From: Aliiroseovarius sp. F20344
GTDB taxonomy: Bacteria > Pseudomonadota > Alphaproteobacteria > Rhodobacterales > Rhodobacteraceae
NCBI RefSeq assembly: GCF_023016155.1
Contig: NZ_JALKBG010000008.1
Location: forward strand, 932,501 to 996,500
Direction: 5' to 3'
Length of the DNA: 64,000 nucleotides
This document shows, one piece after another, positions 26,379 to 35,362 of the stretch. The translations under genes were made by a program, and so were the position numbers. Every line of letters starts with the position of its first letter. The first letter of the stretch is position 1. Below the pieces are notes generated by a model. It searched no databases. It was not told where the DNA came from and saw nothing but the letters and a program-made list of their open reading frames with translations.

Positions 26379-27299
26379 ATGATCCGCGTGAAATTGGGCA
26401 AAACCATCAGCTTTGCACTGGTATCTGGGTTGGTTCTTACCGGCTGCGGAGGTGGCTCTGGCAGCTTGGGATTCGGAAGCTTGGGTGGAAGCTCGGGATT
26501 CGGCGGCGATGGGACCGGTCCCGGAATCTTTGGCAGTCGTGTCGAAAAACGCCCCATTGATCAATGGAGCGCGGAAGAGATCTTCAAGCGCGGTGAATAT
26601 GATCTAGAGCGCGGGGACCCGTCGGAAGCGGCCAAATGGTTCGGCGAGGTCGAGCGCCTGTATCCCTATTCCGAATGGGCCAAGCGCGCTTTGATCATGC
26701 AGGCGTTCTCGCATCACAAAGACAAAGAATACGAATTGGCGCGCGCAAGTGCGCAGCGTTACATGGATTTCTATCCGGGTGACGAAGACGCAGCCTATGC
26801 TCAGTATCTTCTGGCGATCAGCTATTATGACCAGATCGACCTGATTGGTCGCGATCAGGGCCTGACCTATCAAGCACTTCAAGCTTTGCGCGTGGTGATC
26901 GAACGCTATCCTGATACGGAATACGCCAAATCGGCAATTCTGAAGTTTGATCTGGCCTTTGACCACCTTGCGGCCAAGGAAATGGAAATCGGTCGCTACT
27001 ATCTGAAACGCAAACACTACTCGGCTTCGATCAATCGTTTCCGTGTCGTAGTTGAGCAATTCCAGACCACCACCCACGTGGCCGAAGCTCTGCACCGCTT
27101 GGTTGAAGCATATCTGTCGCTTGGATTGGTGAATGACGCGCAAACTGCGGGTGCTATTCTTGGCCATAACTTCCAATCGACCGAATGGTATCAAGACAGC
27201 TATCGCCTGCTCACCAGTCGTGGTCTGAAACCGGAAGCCAAAGGCAACAGCTGGCTGCGTCAAGTACACCGCCAGATGATCAAGGGCGAATGGCTCTGA
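26379..27299 (+). CDS. bamD: Outer membrane assembly lipoprotein BamD
   Basis: Lipoprotein of the BAM complex, 306 residues. The signal peptide ends in L-V-L-T-G-C with the lipidated Cys at 23. Next comes a Gly/Ser-rich stretch of about 25 residues with an internal near-repeat (S-L-G-F-G-S-L-G-G-S-S-G-F-G), and then five TPR-like repeats beginning at W-S-A-E-E-I-F-K-R-G-E-Y, with the P-Y-S-x-W-A and Y-x-D-x-Y-P-G patterns of the BamD/YfiO family. ATG 26379 is chosen because it places the signal peptide at the N-terminus; an upstream frame to 26277 has no conserved sequence. It stands between lpxC and recN, a familiar alphaproteobacterial order. Confidence 0.95.
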   Translation: MIRVKLGKTISFALVSGLVLTGCGGGSGSLGFGSLGGSSGFGGDGTGPGIFGSRVEKRPIDQWSAEEIFKRGEYDLERGDPSEAAKWFGEVERLYPYSEWAKRALIMQAFSHHKDKEYELARASAQRYMDFYPGDEDAAYAQYLLAISYYDQIDLIGRDQGLTYQALQALRVVIERYPDTEYAKSAILKFDLAFDHLAAKEMEIGRYYLKRKHYSASINRFRVVVEQFQTTTHVAEALHRLVEAYLSLGLVNDAQTAGAILGHNFQSTEWYQDSYRLLTSRGLKPEAKGNSWLRQVHRQMIKGEWL

Positions 27300-27359
27300 T
27301 CGTGTCAGGCCGCATGGCCTGCACATCGGTTTGCAGGCTGAACGCTGACGGGGCATAGG

Positions 27360-29012
27360 ATGCTGCGGTCTCTCGACATTCGGGATATGTTGATCATTGA
27401 CCGGTTGGAGCTGGAGTTCCAACCGGGTCTAAATGTGCTGACCGGGGAAACCGGGGCAGGGAAGTCGATCCTTCTGGACAGTCTTGGATTTGTGCTTGGT
27501 TGGCGCGGGCGTGCTGATCTTGTGCGTGCTGGCGCTGAGCAAGGCGAGGTTGTAGCCGTTTTTGACCTGCCCGCATCCCACCCCGCGCGCGTCGCGTTGG
27601 ACGAGGCGGGCATCCCAGTAGAAGACGAGCTTGTACTGCGCCGCATCAACCGCTCGGACGGGCGCAAGACCGCTTGGGTGAACGATCGCCGTGCCAGCGG
27701 AGAGGTTCTGCGCGCTCTGTCCGATACACTGGTCGAACTTCACGGGCAGCAAGATGACAAAGGACTGTTGAACCCACGGGTTCACCGGCGTTTGCTGGAC
27801 GAATTTGCAGGGCTTGGCTCTGATGTAGATGGCGTGAAAGCGGCTTGGTGGTTGGTGGCCACCGCCAGCAAGGATCTGGATGCGTCGCGCGAACGGATGG
27901 CAGCCGCGCAGGCAGAAGAAGAGTTCCTGCGCCATTCGGTTGAGGAACTGGATACGCTCGACCCGCAACCCGGCGAGGATGCTGAATTGGATGCCCGCCG
28001 CCGTTTGATGCAAGCATCCGAGCGGATTGGGGAAGACATCTCGCGCGCGCATCAGGCTTTGGGTGTGGGCGACGGGGCCGAGGCACGGTTGGGTGACGCG
28101 TTGCGTTGGCTGGAAGGGGCCGCGGAACAGGCCGGTGACACGCTGGATGCCCCCATAGCGGCCCTTGGCCGTGCCCTTGATGAATTGGGGAATGCCGTGT
28201 CGGGAGTTGAGGCTGCGATGGACAGTCTTTCCTTCAACCCGCACGAGCTGGAGCAGGTCGAAGAGCGCTTGTTTGCAATCCGCGCAATGGCTCGTAAACA
28301 TCACACCACGCCTGATGAGCTGGGTGTTTTCGCTGGTGATCTTAGGGCGCGATTGACCGCTTTGGATGCTGGCGCGGACGAAATCAGTGGGCTTGAGGCG
28401 GCACTTGCGAGTGCACGAACGCAATATGATCGCGCTGCCACGGATCTGTCGAAGGCACGCCAAAAAGCGGCGCTGAAACTAGACAGCGCCATGGGGGCAG
28501 AGCTTGCCCCGTTGAAAATGGAACGCGCCGTTTTCACAACTCAGCTATCGCCATCTGACCCCGGACCCAACGGTATTGATGCGGTGACCTTCACCGTGGC
28601 CACCAACCCCGGTGCGCCATCTGGACCGCTGAACAAGATCGCATCAGGCGGGGAACTCAGCCGTTTTCTGTTGGCTCTAAAGGTTTGTCTGACCCGAGAT
28701 GCCACAGGGTTAACTATGATCTTTGACGAGATTGATCGCGGCGTGGGCGGGGCAACTGCTGACGCGGTTGGGCGCAGGCTGGCCGATCTGGCGGCGTCGG
28801 GCCAAGTTTTGGTCGTGACCCACAGCCCACAGGTGGCGGCCTTGGGCGGGCACCACTGGCAGGTCAGCAAATCGGTCACAGGTGGCATGACGCTTTCAAC
28901 GGTGTCGCCTTTAGATGCAGAGGAACGCGTGGACGAGATTGCGCGCATGATCTCGGGCGACACGATAACCGACGCGGCACGTGCAGCGGCGAAAGAGCTG
29001 CTGAGCGGTTAA
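27360..29012 (+). CDS. recN: DNA repair protein RecN
   Basis: SMC-like ATPase for double-strand break repair, 550 residues. The N-terminus reads L-R-S-L-D-I-R-D-M-L-I-I-D with Walker A G-E-T-G-A-G-K-S near residue 29, two coiled-coil arms in the middle (about 170-370), ABC signature A-S-G-G-E-L-S-R near residue 428 and Walker B M-I-F-D-E-I-D-R-G-V-G-G. It follows bamD by 60 bases. Its stop overlaps by four bases the stop of the gene on the other strand. Confidence 0.96.
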   Translation: MLRSLDIRDMLIIDRLELEFQPGLNVLTGETGAGKSILLDSLGFVLGWRGRADLVRAGAEQGEVVAVFDLPASHPARVALDEAGIPVEDELVLRRINRSDGRKTAWVNDRRASGEVLRALSDTLVELHGQQDDKGLLNPRVHRRLLDEFAGLGSDVDGVKAAWWLVATASKDLDASRERMAAAQAEEEFLRHSVEELDTLDPQPGEDAELDARRRLMQASERIGEDISRAHQALGVGDGAEARLGDALRWLEGAAEQAGDTLDAPIAALGRALDELGNAVSGVEAAMDSLSFNPHELEQVEERLFAIRAMARKHHTTPDELGVFAGDLRARLTALDAGADEISGLEAALASARTQYDRAATDLSKARQKAALKLDSAMGAELAPLKMERAVFTTQLSPSDPGPNGIDAVTFTVATNPGAPSGPLNKIASGGELSRFLLALKVCLTRDATGLTMIFDEIDRGVGGATADAVGRRLADLAASGQVLVVTHSPQVAALGGHHWQVSKSVTGGMTLSTVSPLDAEERVDEIARMISGDTITDAARAAAKELLSG

Positions 29013-30382
29013 GCCTGCGGCACCAGTTTGCCGGGGTTCAGGATGTTGTCGGGATCCAACGTGGCTTTGATATCGCCCATAATGGCCCAGCCGTCGCCGT
29101 GTTCTTCTTCCATCAAATGCAGTTTTCCCATGCCCACCCCATGCTCTCCGGTGATGGTTCCGCCAAGGGCCAAGGCGCGGCGGCTCATCCCTTCGGCAAG
29201 AGATTTTGCTTGTTCCATCTCATTGGGGTCGGCGGGATCAATCAGCAGAATGGCATGAAAATTCCCATCGCCCACGTGACCCAAAATCGGGCCGGGCAGG
29301 GAGGAGGCTTCGATCTCGGCCCGGGTGTCTTCAACAGCCCGCGCCAGTTGCGAGATCGGGACACAAATATCTGTCACCAAAGCATGCGCGCCGGGGCGTA
29401 GGCTTTGCACAGCATAAAAGGCGTGGTGGCGGATCTTCCAAAGCGCGTTCCGATCTTCAGTGTTTGAGGCATGCTCATATCCAGTCGCACCGAAGTCCTT
29501 GCTGATCTCGTCGAAGATAAGGCTGGCTTCGTCCACGACAGTTGGGCTGCCGTGGAATTCCACAAGAAGATGTGGGCACTCTTCCATCTCGGTCCCGGCA
29601 TATCCGTTGAAAGCGCACGCGGTGGCGTCGTCAACGAACTCGATCCGGGCCATGGGGATGCCCATCTGAATCACCTGCTGCACAGCCCCAACGGCGGATG
29701 CCATGTCGGGAAAAGCGCAAATGCCCGCGCGGATTTCTTCGGGCACGCCATGCAGTCGAAGCGTCAGTTCAGTGATGACACCAAGCGTCCCCTCGGACCC
29801 CAGAAAAAGTGCCGTCAGATCATAGCCAGACGAGGACTTGGCCGCCCGTGATCCTGTGCGGATGATACGCCCATCTGCCAATACGACGGTCATGCCCAGC
29901 ACATTCTGCCGCATCGATCCGTAACGCACGGTTGTCGTACCAGAGGCCCGCGTGGCTGCCATTCCGCCCAAGGTCGCATTTGCCCCCGGATCAACAGGGA
30001 AGAACATGCCAAGATCGCGCAAATCATGGTTAAGCTCTTCGCGGGTTAAACCGGCTTGTGCTTCGACAATCATGTCACCGGGATCCTGCCTGAGGATCTT
30101 GTTCATCCGCGTCATATCCAGACAAACCCCGCCTCTGGTGGCGCTGGTGTGCCCTTCCAAAGACGTGCCAGCCCCAAATGGGATCACTGGCAGTTTGGCC
30201 TGATTGCAGATCCTGACGATTTGGCTGACTTCGCTGGTATTCAAGGGCCAAACGACAATATCGGGGGGCGCGGGGGCAAAATATGTCTCTGAACCGCCAT
30301 GCTGTTCCAGAACAGGCTTGGACCGGCTGATCCGATCGCCTAGAAATGACGAAAGCTCGGTAAACGCGGTGTCGATGGCCAT
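29009..30382 (-). CDS. FAD-linked D-lactate dehydrogenase / glycolate oxidase-family protein
   Basis: Flavoprotein of the vanillyl-alcohol-oxidase (PCMH) fold, 457 residues. The FAD-binding part has P-V-I-P-F-G-A-G-T-S-L-E-G-H near residue 66, P-V-D-P-G-A-N-A-T-L-G-G-M near 129 and L-F-L-G-S-E-G-T-L-G-V-I near 192. The C-terminal FAD-oxidase domain has H-V-G-D-G-N-F-H and G-E-H-G-V-G, the substrate/metal His motifs of D-lactate dehydrogenase (cytochrome) and GlcD. No Fe-S domain is attached and no glcE/glcF neighbours are seen, so D-lactate or another 2-hydroxyacid is more likely than glycolate. GGGGAG precedes the ATG. It is convergent with recN and divergent from the ClC gene. Confidence 0.88.
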   Translation of the reverse strand: MAIDTAFTELSSFLGDRISRSKPVLEQHGGSETYFAPAPPDIVVWPLNTSEVSQIVRICNQAKLPVIPFGAGTSLEGHTSATRGGVCLDMTRMNKILRQDPGDMIVEAQAGLTREELNHDLRDLGMFFPVDPGANATLGGMAATRASGTTTVRYGSMRQNVLGMTVVLADGRIIRTGSRAAKSSSGYDLTALFLGSEGTLGVITELTLRLHGVPEEIRAGICAFPDMASAVGAVQQVIQMGIPMARIEFVDDATACAFNGYAGTEMEECPHLLVEFHGSPTVVDEASLIFDEISKDFGATGYEHASNTEDRNALWKIRHHAFYAVQSLRPGAHALVTDICVPISQLARAVEDTRAEIEASSLPGPILGHVGDGNFHAILLIDPADPNEMEQAKSLAEGMSRRALALGGTITGEHGVGMGKLHLMEEEHGDGWAIMGDIKATLDPDNILNPGKLVPQA

Positions 30383-30458
30383 CCCATTCTCCCCTGAAAA
30401 ACCGGAACAACTTATGGTAAATGACGGGCCTTGGGAAGGGTTCTAAGCGCGCAGTGCA

Positions 30459-32147
30459 ATGATAAAACAGTTAAAATTGATAGTGCTTGAACGCGTCCAA
30501 AACCTTGGCGGGAAAGCCAGGGATGCTTGGAGGCTTTTGATTGAAAAAGGCCCAAGCCAGATACAGTTTTGGCTGATTGCCTTGATCATTGGGGTGGCGT
30601 CGGGCGCTGCCGCTCTTGGCTTTCGCAAGGGGATCGAAACCTTGCAGGCCGCGCTTTACGGCACTGATGATCTGACGCGCTTGCACAGTTTTGCGGGCAC
30701 CTTGCCGTGGTATTGGATCTTGCTTCTGCCAACTGTCGGTGGATTGATTGTCGGTGTCATTCTGAATTGGTTTACCCATGACGGGCGCGTGCGTGCGGTG
30801 GCCGATGTTATCGAAGGGGCGGCCCTTTGGGAAGGGCGGGTCGAAAAGCGCGCGGGCCTTGGCTCGGCGCTTGCTTCTCTTGTGACCCTCAGCACCGGTG
30901 GATCAAGCGGTCGCGAGGGGCCTGTTGTGCATTTGGCGGCTGTGATCTCAAGCTGGATATCAGCGCGGATCAACGCCAATGGCATCACAGGGCGAGACCT
31001 TCTTGGCTGCGCGGTGGCAGGCGCGGTATCGGCAAGCTTTAACGCCCCCATTGCCGGGGCGCTGTTCGCCCTCGAAGTCGTATTACGACATTTCGCGGTG
31101 CATGCCTTTGCCCCGATCGCCATCGCTGCTGTGTCGGGCACGGTGATCAACCGCCTTGAATATGGCGATGTGACCGAGTTCATCCTGCCTGCCGAAGGAA
31201 GCTTGGCGTTCTATGTTGAACTGCCCGCATTCCTGCTCCTGGGATTGGTGTCTGGCGTGGTCGCCGTGATCTTGATGAAATCGATTTTCTGGGCCGAGGA
31301 TCTTGGCAACAGCGTGCAGGATCGCCTGCGCCTTCCGCGAGTCCTGCGCCCGGCTGTGTCTGGTTTCATGCTGGGCGTGATTGCAATCTGGTTCCCGCAT
31401 ATCATCGGTGTTGGGTATGAGACGACATCCGCCGCCCTGACAGGCAGCCTGACGGCAACGGCAGCCATTCTTTTTGTCGCGGTAAAGGTCGCAGCGGTTG
31501 CGATCACCATGGCGGGGCGCATGGGCGGCGGTGTGTTCTCACCCGCCCTGATGGTCGGTGCGCTGACCGGCCTTGCGTTCGGGATCATCGCAACGGCGAT
31601 CTTTCCTGACGTCTCTGGGTCCGAGACGTTATATGCGCTTGCTGGTATGGGCGCGGTGGCCGCAGCCGTTCTGGGAGCACCCGTTTCAACCACATTGATC
31701 GTGTTTGAACTGACCGGCGACTGGCAAACCGGGATTGCAGTGATGGCAGCCGTGTCGCTTTCGACCGCTCTGGCCAGCCAGATGGTGGATCGAAGCTTCT
31801 TCCTGACTCAGCTAGAGCGGCGCAATATCCATTTGGCGGCGGGTCCGCAGGCCTACCTTTTGTCCACCGTTCGTGTGACGCAGGTTATGCGTGGTCTTGA
31901 GCATGCTCGTGCAGCTGGAGAAGAGCATTGCTGGGAGCTAATCGAAGCTGGGATTTATGCCGATGGGAACACCACACTGGAAACCTTGATGCCTGTTTTC
32001 GAGCGGACAAATGAAAGGTTTATCCCAGTTGTCACTTTGGGTGGCGAGGGCGATCCGCCAGAGCTTTGGGGCGCTGTCTTCCATGTGGATGCGTTGAAGG
32101 CCTTCAACCGTGCTCTTGCGGATACCGCCGCCGAGGAGCACTCGTAA
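30459..32147 (+). CDS. ClC-family chloride channel / transporter
   Basis: Voltage-gated chloride channel family protein, 562 residues, with the ClC helix set over residues about 35-440. The selectivity motifs are visible: G-S-S-G-R-E-G-P-V-V near residue 148, containing the gating Glu of GREGP, and G-G-G-V-F-S-P-A-L near 350 (GxFxP). A cytosolic C-terminal tail of about 100 residues resembles a single, degenerate CBS-type region (M-R-G-L-E through V-F-H-V-D-A-L). It could be a channel or an H+/Cl- exchanger. It is divergent from the D-lactate dehydrogenase-like gene across a 76-base spacer and ends 20 bases from the convergent rsmA. Confidence 0.93.
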   Translation: MIKQLKLIVLERVQNLGGKARDAWRLLIEKGPSQIQFWLIALIIGVASGAAALGFRKGIETLQAALYGTDDLTRLHSFAGTLPWYWILLLPTVGGLIVGVILNWFTHDGRVRAVADVIEGAALWEGRVEKRAGLGSALASLVTLSTGGSSGREGPVVHLAAVISSWISARINANGITGRDLLGCAVAGAVSASFNAPIAGALFALEVVLRHFAVHAFAPIAIAAVSGTVINRLEYGDVTEFILPAEGSLAFYVELPAFLLLGLVSGVVAVILMKSIFWAEDLGNSVQDRLRLPRVLRPAVSGFMLGVIAIWFPHIIGVGYETTSAALTGSLTATAAILFVAVKVAAVAITMAGRMGGGVFSPALMVGALTGLAFGIIATAIFPDVSGSETLYALAGMGAVAAAVLGAPVSTTLIVFELTGDWQTGIAVMAAVSLSTALASQMVDRSFFLTQLERRNIHLAAGPQAYLLSTVRVTQVMRGLEHARAAGEEHCWELIEAGIYADGNTTLETLMPVFERTNERFIPVVTLGGEGDPPELWGAVFHVDALKAFNRALADTAAEEHS

Positions 32148-32167
32148 CCTACGACGTAACGATCACG

Positions 32168-33001
32168 TCAGAGTGCGCGTGACAGGGCGCAAAAGGCTTC
32201 GACATCAATCTCTTCCGCGCGGGAAGTGGGTTTGATCCCAACAGACGTCAACACATCTTCGATTTGGGGGTGCAGCCCTTTCAAAGACACCCGGAGCATC
32301 TTGCGACGTTGTCCAAAGGCCTTGGCGACAACGGCCTGAAGCTTTTTCGCGTCCGCCTCGAACCGCGGGGCGGGGAGCGCCTCAAAATGCACCACAGCCG
32401 AGTGGATTTTCGGAGGCGGTGTGAAGGCTTCGGGTGGCAGCTCCATAACCACGCGCGGTGTTGTGCGCCATTGGGACAGAACGGCCAGGCGTCCGTATTT
32501 CTTTGACCCGGGTTGCGCGACGATGCGTTCAGCCACTTCCTTTTGAAACATCAGCGTCAAGCTGGACCAAGCAGGCGGCCAACTTGGCGGTGTTAGCCAG
32601 CGGACCAAAAGCTCGGTCCCCACGTTGTAGGGAAGGTTGGCGACAATCCTGATCGGTGGTGTCAGGTGTTCAAGCGGATCCAGCTCCAGCGCATCGGCAT
32701 TCACAACTTCAAGCCGCCCCGGATAGGCCGCTTGGATTTCGGCCAATGGCGCCATGGCGCGGCTGTCTTTTTCAACGGCCAGAACTTTGCGCGCGCCTTC
32801 GACCAGCAAGCCTCGAGTCAAACCGCCGGGGCCGGGGCCAACCTCAAGCACATCACAGCCGGACAGATCCCCAGCTTGACGGGCAATCTTGGCGGTCAGA
32901 TTTAGATCCAGAAGAAAGTTCTGCCCCAGCGACTTTTTCGCCACCAACCCATGTGTGTTGATCACCTCGCGAAGCGGGGGAAGCCCGTCGATTTGACTCA
33001 T
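32168..33001 (-). CDS. rsmA: 16S rRNA dimethyladenosine transferase RsmA
   Basis: KsgA-type methyltransferase that dimethylates A1518/A1519 of 16S rRNA. It is 277 residues, with [12 protein letters not shown] near residue 22, SAM motif [12 protein letters not shown] and the catalytic N-L-P-Y-N-V-G. The C-terminal helical domain has F-G-Q-R-R-K-M-L-R. It is the last gene of the lptF-to-rsmA run and overlaps the pdxA stop by four bases, as in the classical surA-pdxA-rsmA order of proteobacteria. Confidence 0.97.
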   Translation of the reverse strand: MSQIDGLPPLREVINTHGLVAKKSLGQNFLLDLNLTAKIARQAGDLSGCDVLEVGPGPGGLTRGLLVEGARKVLAVEKDSRAMAPLAEIQAAYPGRLEVVNADALELDPLEHLTPPIRIVANLPYNVGTELLVRWLTPPSWPPAWSSLTLMFQKEVAERIVAQPGSKKYGRLAVLSQWRTTPRVVMELPPEAFTPPPKIHSAVVHFEALPAPRFEADAKKLQAVVAKAFGQRRKMLRVSLKGLHPQIEDVLTSVGIKPTSRAEEIDVEAFCALSRAL

Positions 33002-34002
33002 GTTTGGCTCTCCTGTCGGCGGGCCAGGCCCATGTGATGGGCCATCCGCAACGCGTTGACCAGCGATGTGGCGTCTGCGGTGCCGGTTCCGGCGATGTCG
33101 TAGGCGGTTCCATGATCGGGTGATGTGCGCACGAAGGGCAGGCCAAGCGTGACGTTGACGCCTCCCGCGAAATCAATGGTCTTGATCGGGATCAGGGCCT
33201 GATCGTGATACATGCAGATGGCCGCGTCATAGCCTGCGCGTGCGCTGGCGTGAAACATCGTATCGGCGGGCAGGGGACCCAGAAGGTCCAGCCCTTCAGA
33301 ACGTAGATCATCCAGAAGGGGCGCAATCATTTCGATCTCGTCCATCCCCATCCCACCGCCTTCCCCCGCATGAGGGTTCAGACCAGCCACTGCAATGCGC
33401 GGCGCGGGAACGGCGAAGTCACGGATCAAGGCGGCATGAGTGGTGCGGATCACTTGTTCCAACCCGCCTTTTGAAAGCGCCTTTGGAACCTCAGACAGCG
33501 CGATGTGAATGGTTGCGGGCACGACGCGAAGTTCATCACATGCCAGCATCATCACAACATCCGCATCGTCCGCAAGATGTGACAGATACTCAGTGTGTCC
33601 GGGGAAAGCAAAACCGGCCCCATCCTTCAGCGCTTTTTTGTTGATCGGATTGGTGCAAACCGCCAGAGCCTGCCCGTTTTGGGCCATGTCCACGGCTTTC
33701 GCGATCACGTCAATCACAGCCTGTGCATGCTCGGCTTGCGCCACACCGGGCACGCGCGGAGTTTTGAAATCATGCGCCAGAATAGGAAGGGTCGTGGCCT
33801 CAAGGGCTTGATCCGGGTGGCTGATTTGAGTGAAAACCACGCCGTCAGGAAGGTGGCGCGGATCGCCGATCAGAAAAAAAGGGACCTCGCCACGTAGAAG
33901 GTCGAAAGCCTTAGCCGCGATCTCAGGCCCGATGCCGGCAGGTTCGCCCATGGTCAGCGCCACGGGCGGAACAGTGCCAGACACGCGGCGATCGCCGGTC
34001 AT
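32998..34002 (-). CDS. pdxA: 4-hydroxythreonine-4-phosphate dehydrogenase
   Basis: NAD-dependent enzyme of DXP-dependent pyridoxal phosphate synthesis, 334 residues. Motifs are [12 protein letters not shown] at the N-terminus, the metal-binding H-T-E-Y-L near residue 135, M-Y-H-D-Q-A-L-I-P near 275 and [13 protein letters not shown] near the end. It is coupled to surA and rsmA by four-base overlaps on both sides. Confidence 0.97.
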   Translation of the reverse strand: MTGDRRVSGTVPPVALTMGEPAGIGPEIAAKAFDLLRGEVPFFLIGDPRHLPDGVVFTQISHPDQALEATTLPILAHDFKTPRVPGVAQAEHAQAVIDVIAKAVDMAQNGQALAVCTNPINKKALKDGAGFAFPGHTEYLSHLADDADVVMMLACDELRVVPATIHIALSEVPKALSKGGLEQVIRTTHAALIRDFAVPAPRIAVAGLNPHAGEGGGMGMDEIEMIAPLLDDLRSEGLDLLGPLPADTMFHASARAGYDAAICMYHDQALIPIKTIDFAGGVNVTLGLPFVRTSPDHGTAYDIAGTGTADATSLVNALRMAHHMGLARRQESQT

Positions 34003-35312
34003 TGGGCGTCATATTCCTCGATGAAGGCAGCGGCGCGAAGCTCTTCCAGAAAGGCCAAGGAATAAGATTGCAGGCGCTGGTTTTGCAAACGCACGCGCAG
34101 TTCATCGCGGCTGACTTCCTCTGGCAAGTCTCGGCTGCGTGAGCAGAGCATCAGGAAAACAAGGTTTTGACCGTTGGCCGATGTCAGTGCGGTCGAGGCT
34201 TCTCCTTCGTCGAGCTGTGCAAGTTCGACTGCATAGCGCGTCGGAAGCTCTCCTATTGAAACGGCTTCACGCTGAATTTGCGCCTCGGTCGAGCCGGGGA
34301 AAAGTCCGTACAGGTCGTTACAGCTGTCTGCTTTGGAGCGAATTTCGGCGGCTTGTGTCAAAGCCTCTGCGCTGCGCCCTCCGGGGATTATTAGGGCCGC
34401 GTACTCGACCGTAACATCTGATGGGGTTGGGCGATCAAGCTCTTCAATTGCGCGCAGTTGGAAAACCGCCACGCCGTTTTTCACCGGAACGGGATCAGTT
34501 ACGTGGCCGGGCTCCAACGCAACAACTTGCGCGGCCACTGCAGGTGGTAGATTTGAGATTTCCATCCAGTTCAAACGGCCCGAACGTCCACGGGACGGGG
34601 CAACCGAAGATTGACGCGCAGCAGAGGCAAAAGCCCCCAGCGTCGTGATTTCGGACAGCTCAGAAGCGCGGGCGTTAGCGATCTGCATGGCTTCAGGATT
34701 CTGGGCGGGCAGAATGATTTCCGACAACAAAACGCGCACGTTTTGTCCGGGGGCTGTCAACGACAATTGGCGATCAATTTCATCTTCGGTCACGTTGATG
34801 CGACCTTTCCAACGTTCGCGCACAACGGTGCGCCATGCCAAACCGCCGGATACAAAATCGCGGAAGGTTTCGGGCGCGATGCCCGCCTGCGCGATGATCT
34901 TGTTGAACTCTTCCGCTTTCAGGTTGAAGCGCCCTGCAAATTCTTCCATCCCGGCCAAAACTTCTTCGGCAGTCACACTGACACCAGCGGTCTTAGCGGC
35001 TTGCCGTTGAAGGGCTTCGTCGGTCAGCTGTTTTTCGGCCAACTCGCGCAAATTTCCGGGGGCACGTAGAACCGTTAAGAACGCCATGCGTTGAGACAGC
35101 TCATAAGCCGTGATGACGCGCTCATTGACCTTCTTTATCGGGGCGAACAGATTTTGCGCCTGTGCCGGGGCAGTGCCCAATCCAGCCACAGACACCAACC
35201 CAAGCATGACGCCAGTTGCAGCGCAGGTCCAAGCCGAAGCGGTCGATTTGCGCGGCGTGCGCAGTGCTTTTGATTGGCGAAGAAATCCCATTGGTCTTTT
35301 CCTGTATCGCAT
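33999..35312 (-). CDS. surA: SurA-like periplasmic peptidyl-prolyl isomerase/chaperone
   Basis: Periplasmic chaperone for outer-membrane proteins. A basic N-terminus and a hydrophobic stretch end in A-P-A-Q-A-Q, a signal peptide. The SurA N-terminal domain (N-E-R-V-I-T-A-Y-E-L-S-Q-R-M) is followed by one recognisable parvulin (PPIC) domain around V-R-V-L-L-S-E-I-I-L to G-V-A-V-F-Q-L-R, containing G-R-S-G-R-L-N-W. The second half is divergent. Two starts are plausible: ATG 35312 (AGAGGA ten bases upstream, 437 residues), used here, and ATG 35291 (AGGA eight bases upstream). An ATG at 35375 inside lptD is unlikely. The position between lptD and pdxA supports the call. Confidence 0.9.
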   Translation of the reverse strand: MRYRKRPMGFLRQSKALRTPRKSTASAWTCAATGVMLGLVSVAGLGTAPAQAQNLFAPIKKVNERVITAYELSQRMAFLTVLRAPGNLRELAEKQLTDEALQRQAAKTAGVSVTAEEVLAGMEEFAGRFNLKAEEFNKIIAQAGIAPETFRDFVSGGLAWRTVVRERWKGRINVTEDEIDRQLSLTAPGQNVRVLLSEIILPAQNPEAMQIANARASELSEITTLGAFASAARQSSVAPSRGRSGRLNWMEISNLPPAVAAQVVALEPGHVTDPVPVKNGVAVFQLRAIEELDRPTPSDVTVEYAALIIPGGRSAEALTQAAEIRSKADSCNDLYGLFPGSTEAQIQREAVSIGELPTRYAVELAQLDEGEASTALTSANGQNLVFLMLCSRSRDLPEEVSRDELRVRLQNQRLQSYSLAFLEELRAAAFIEEYDAQ

Positions 35313-35362
35313 TAAGCTCGTATCCTCTGACCTTGGTCTATCGCGTTCAATTCGCTTTGTCT

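Noticed and set aside
26604-27422. 272-codon minus-strand frame over bamD and the recN start
   Set aside because: Translation resembles no protein family and it lies wholly under two well-identified genes.
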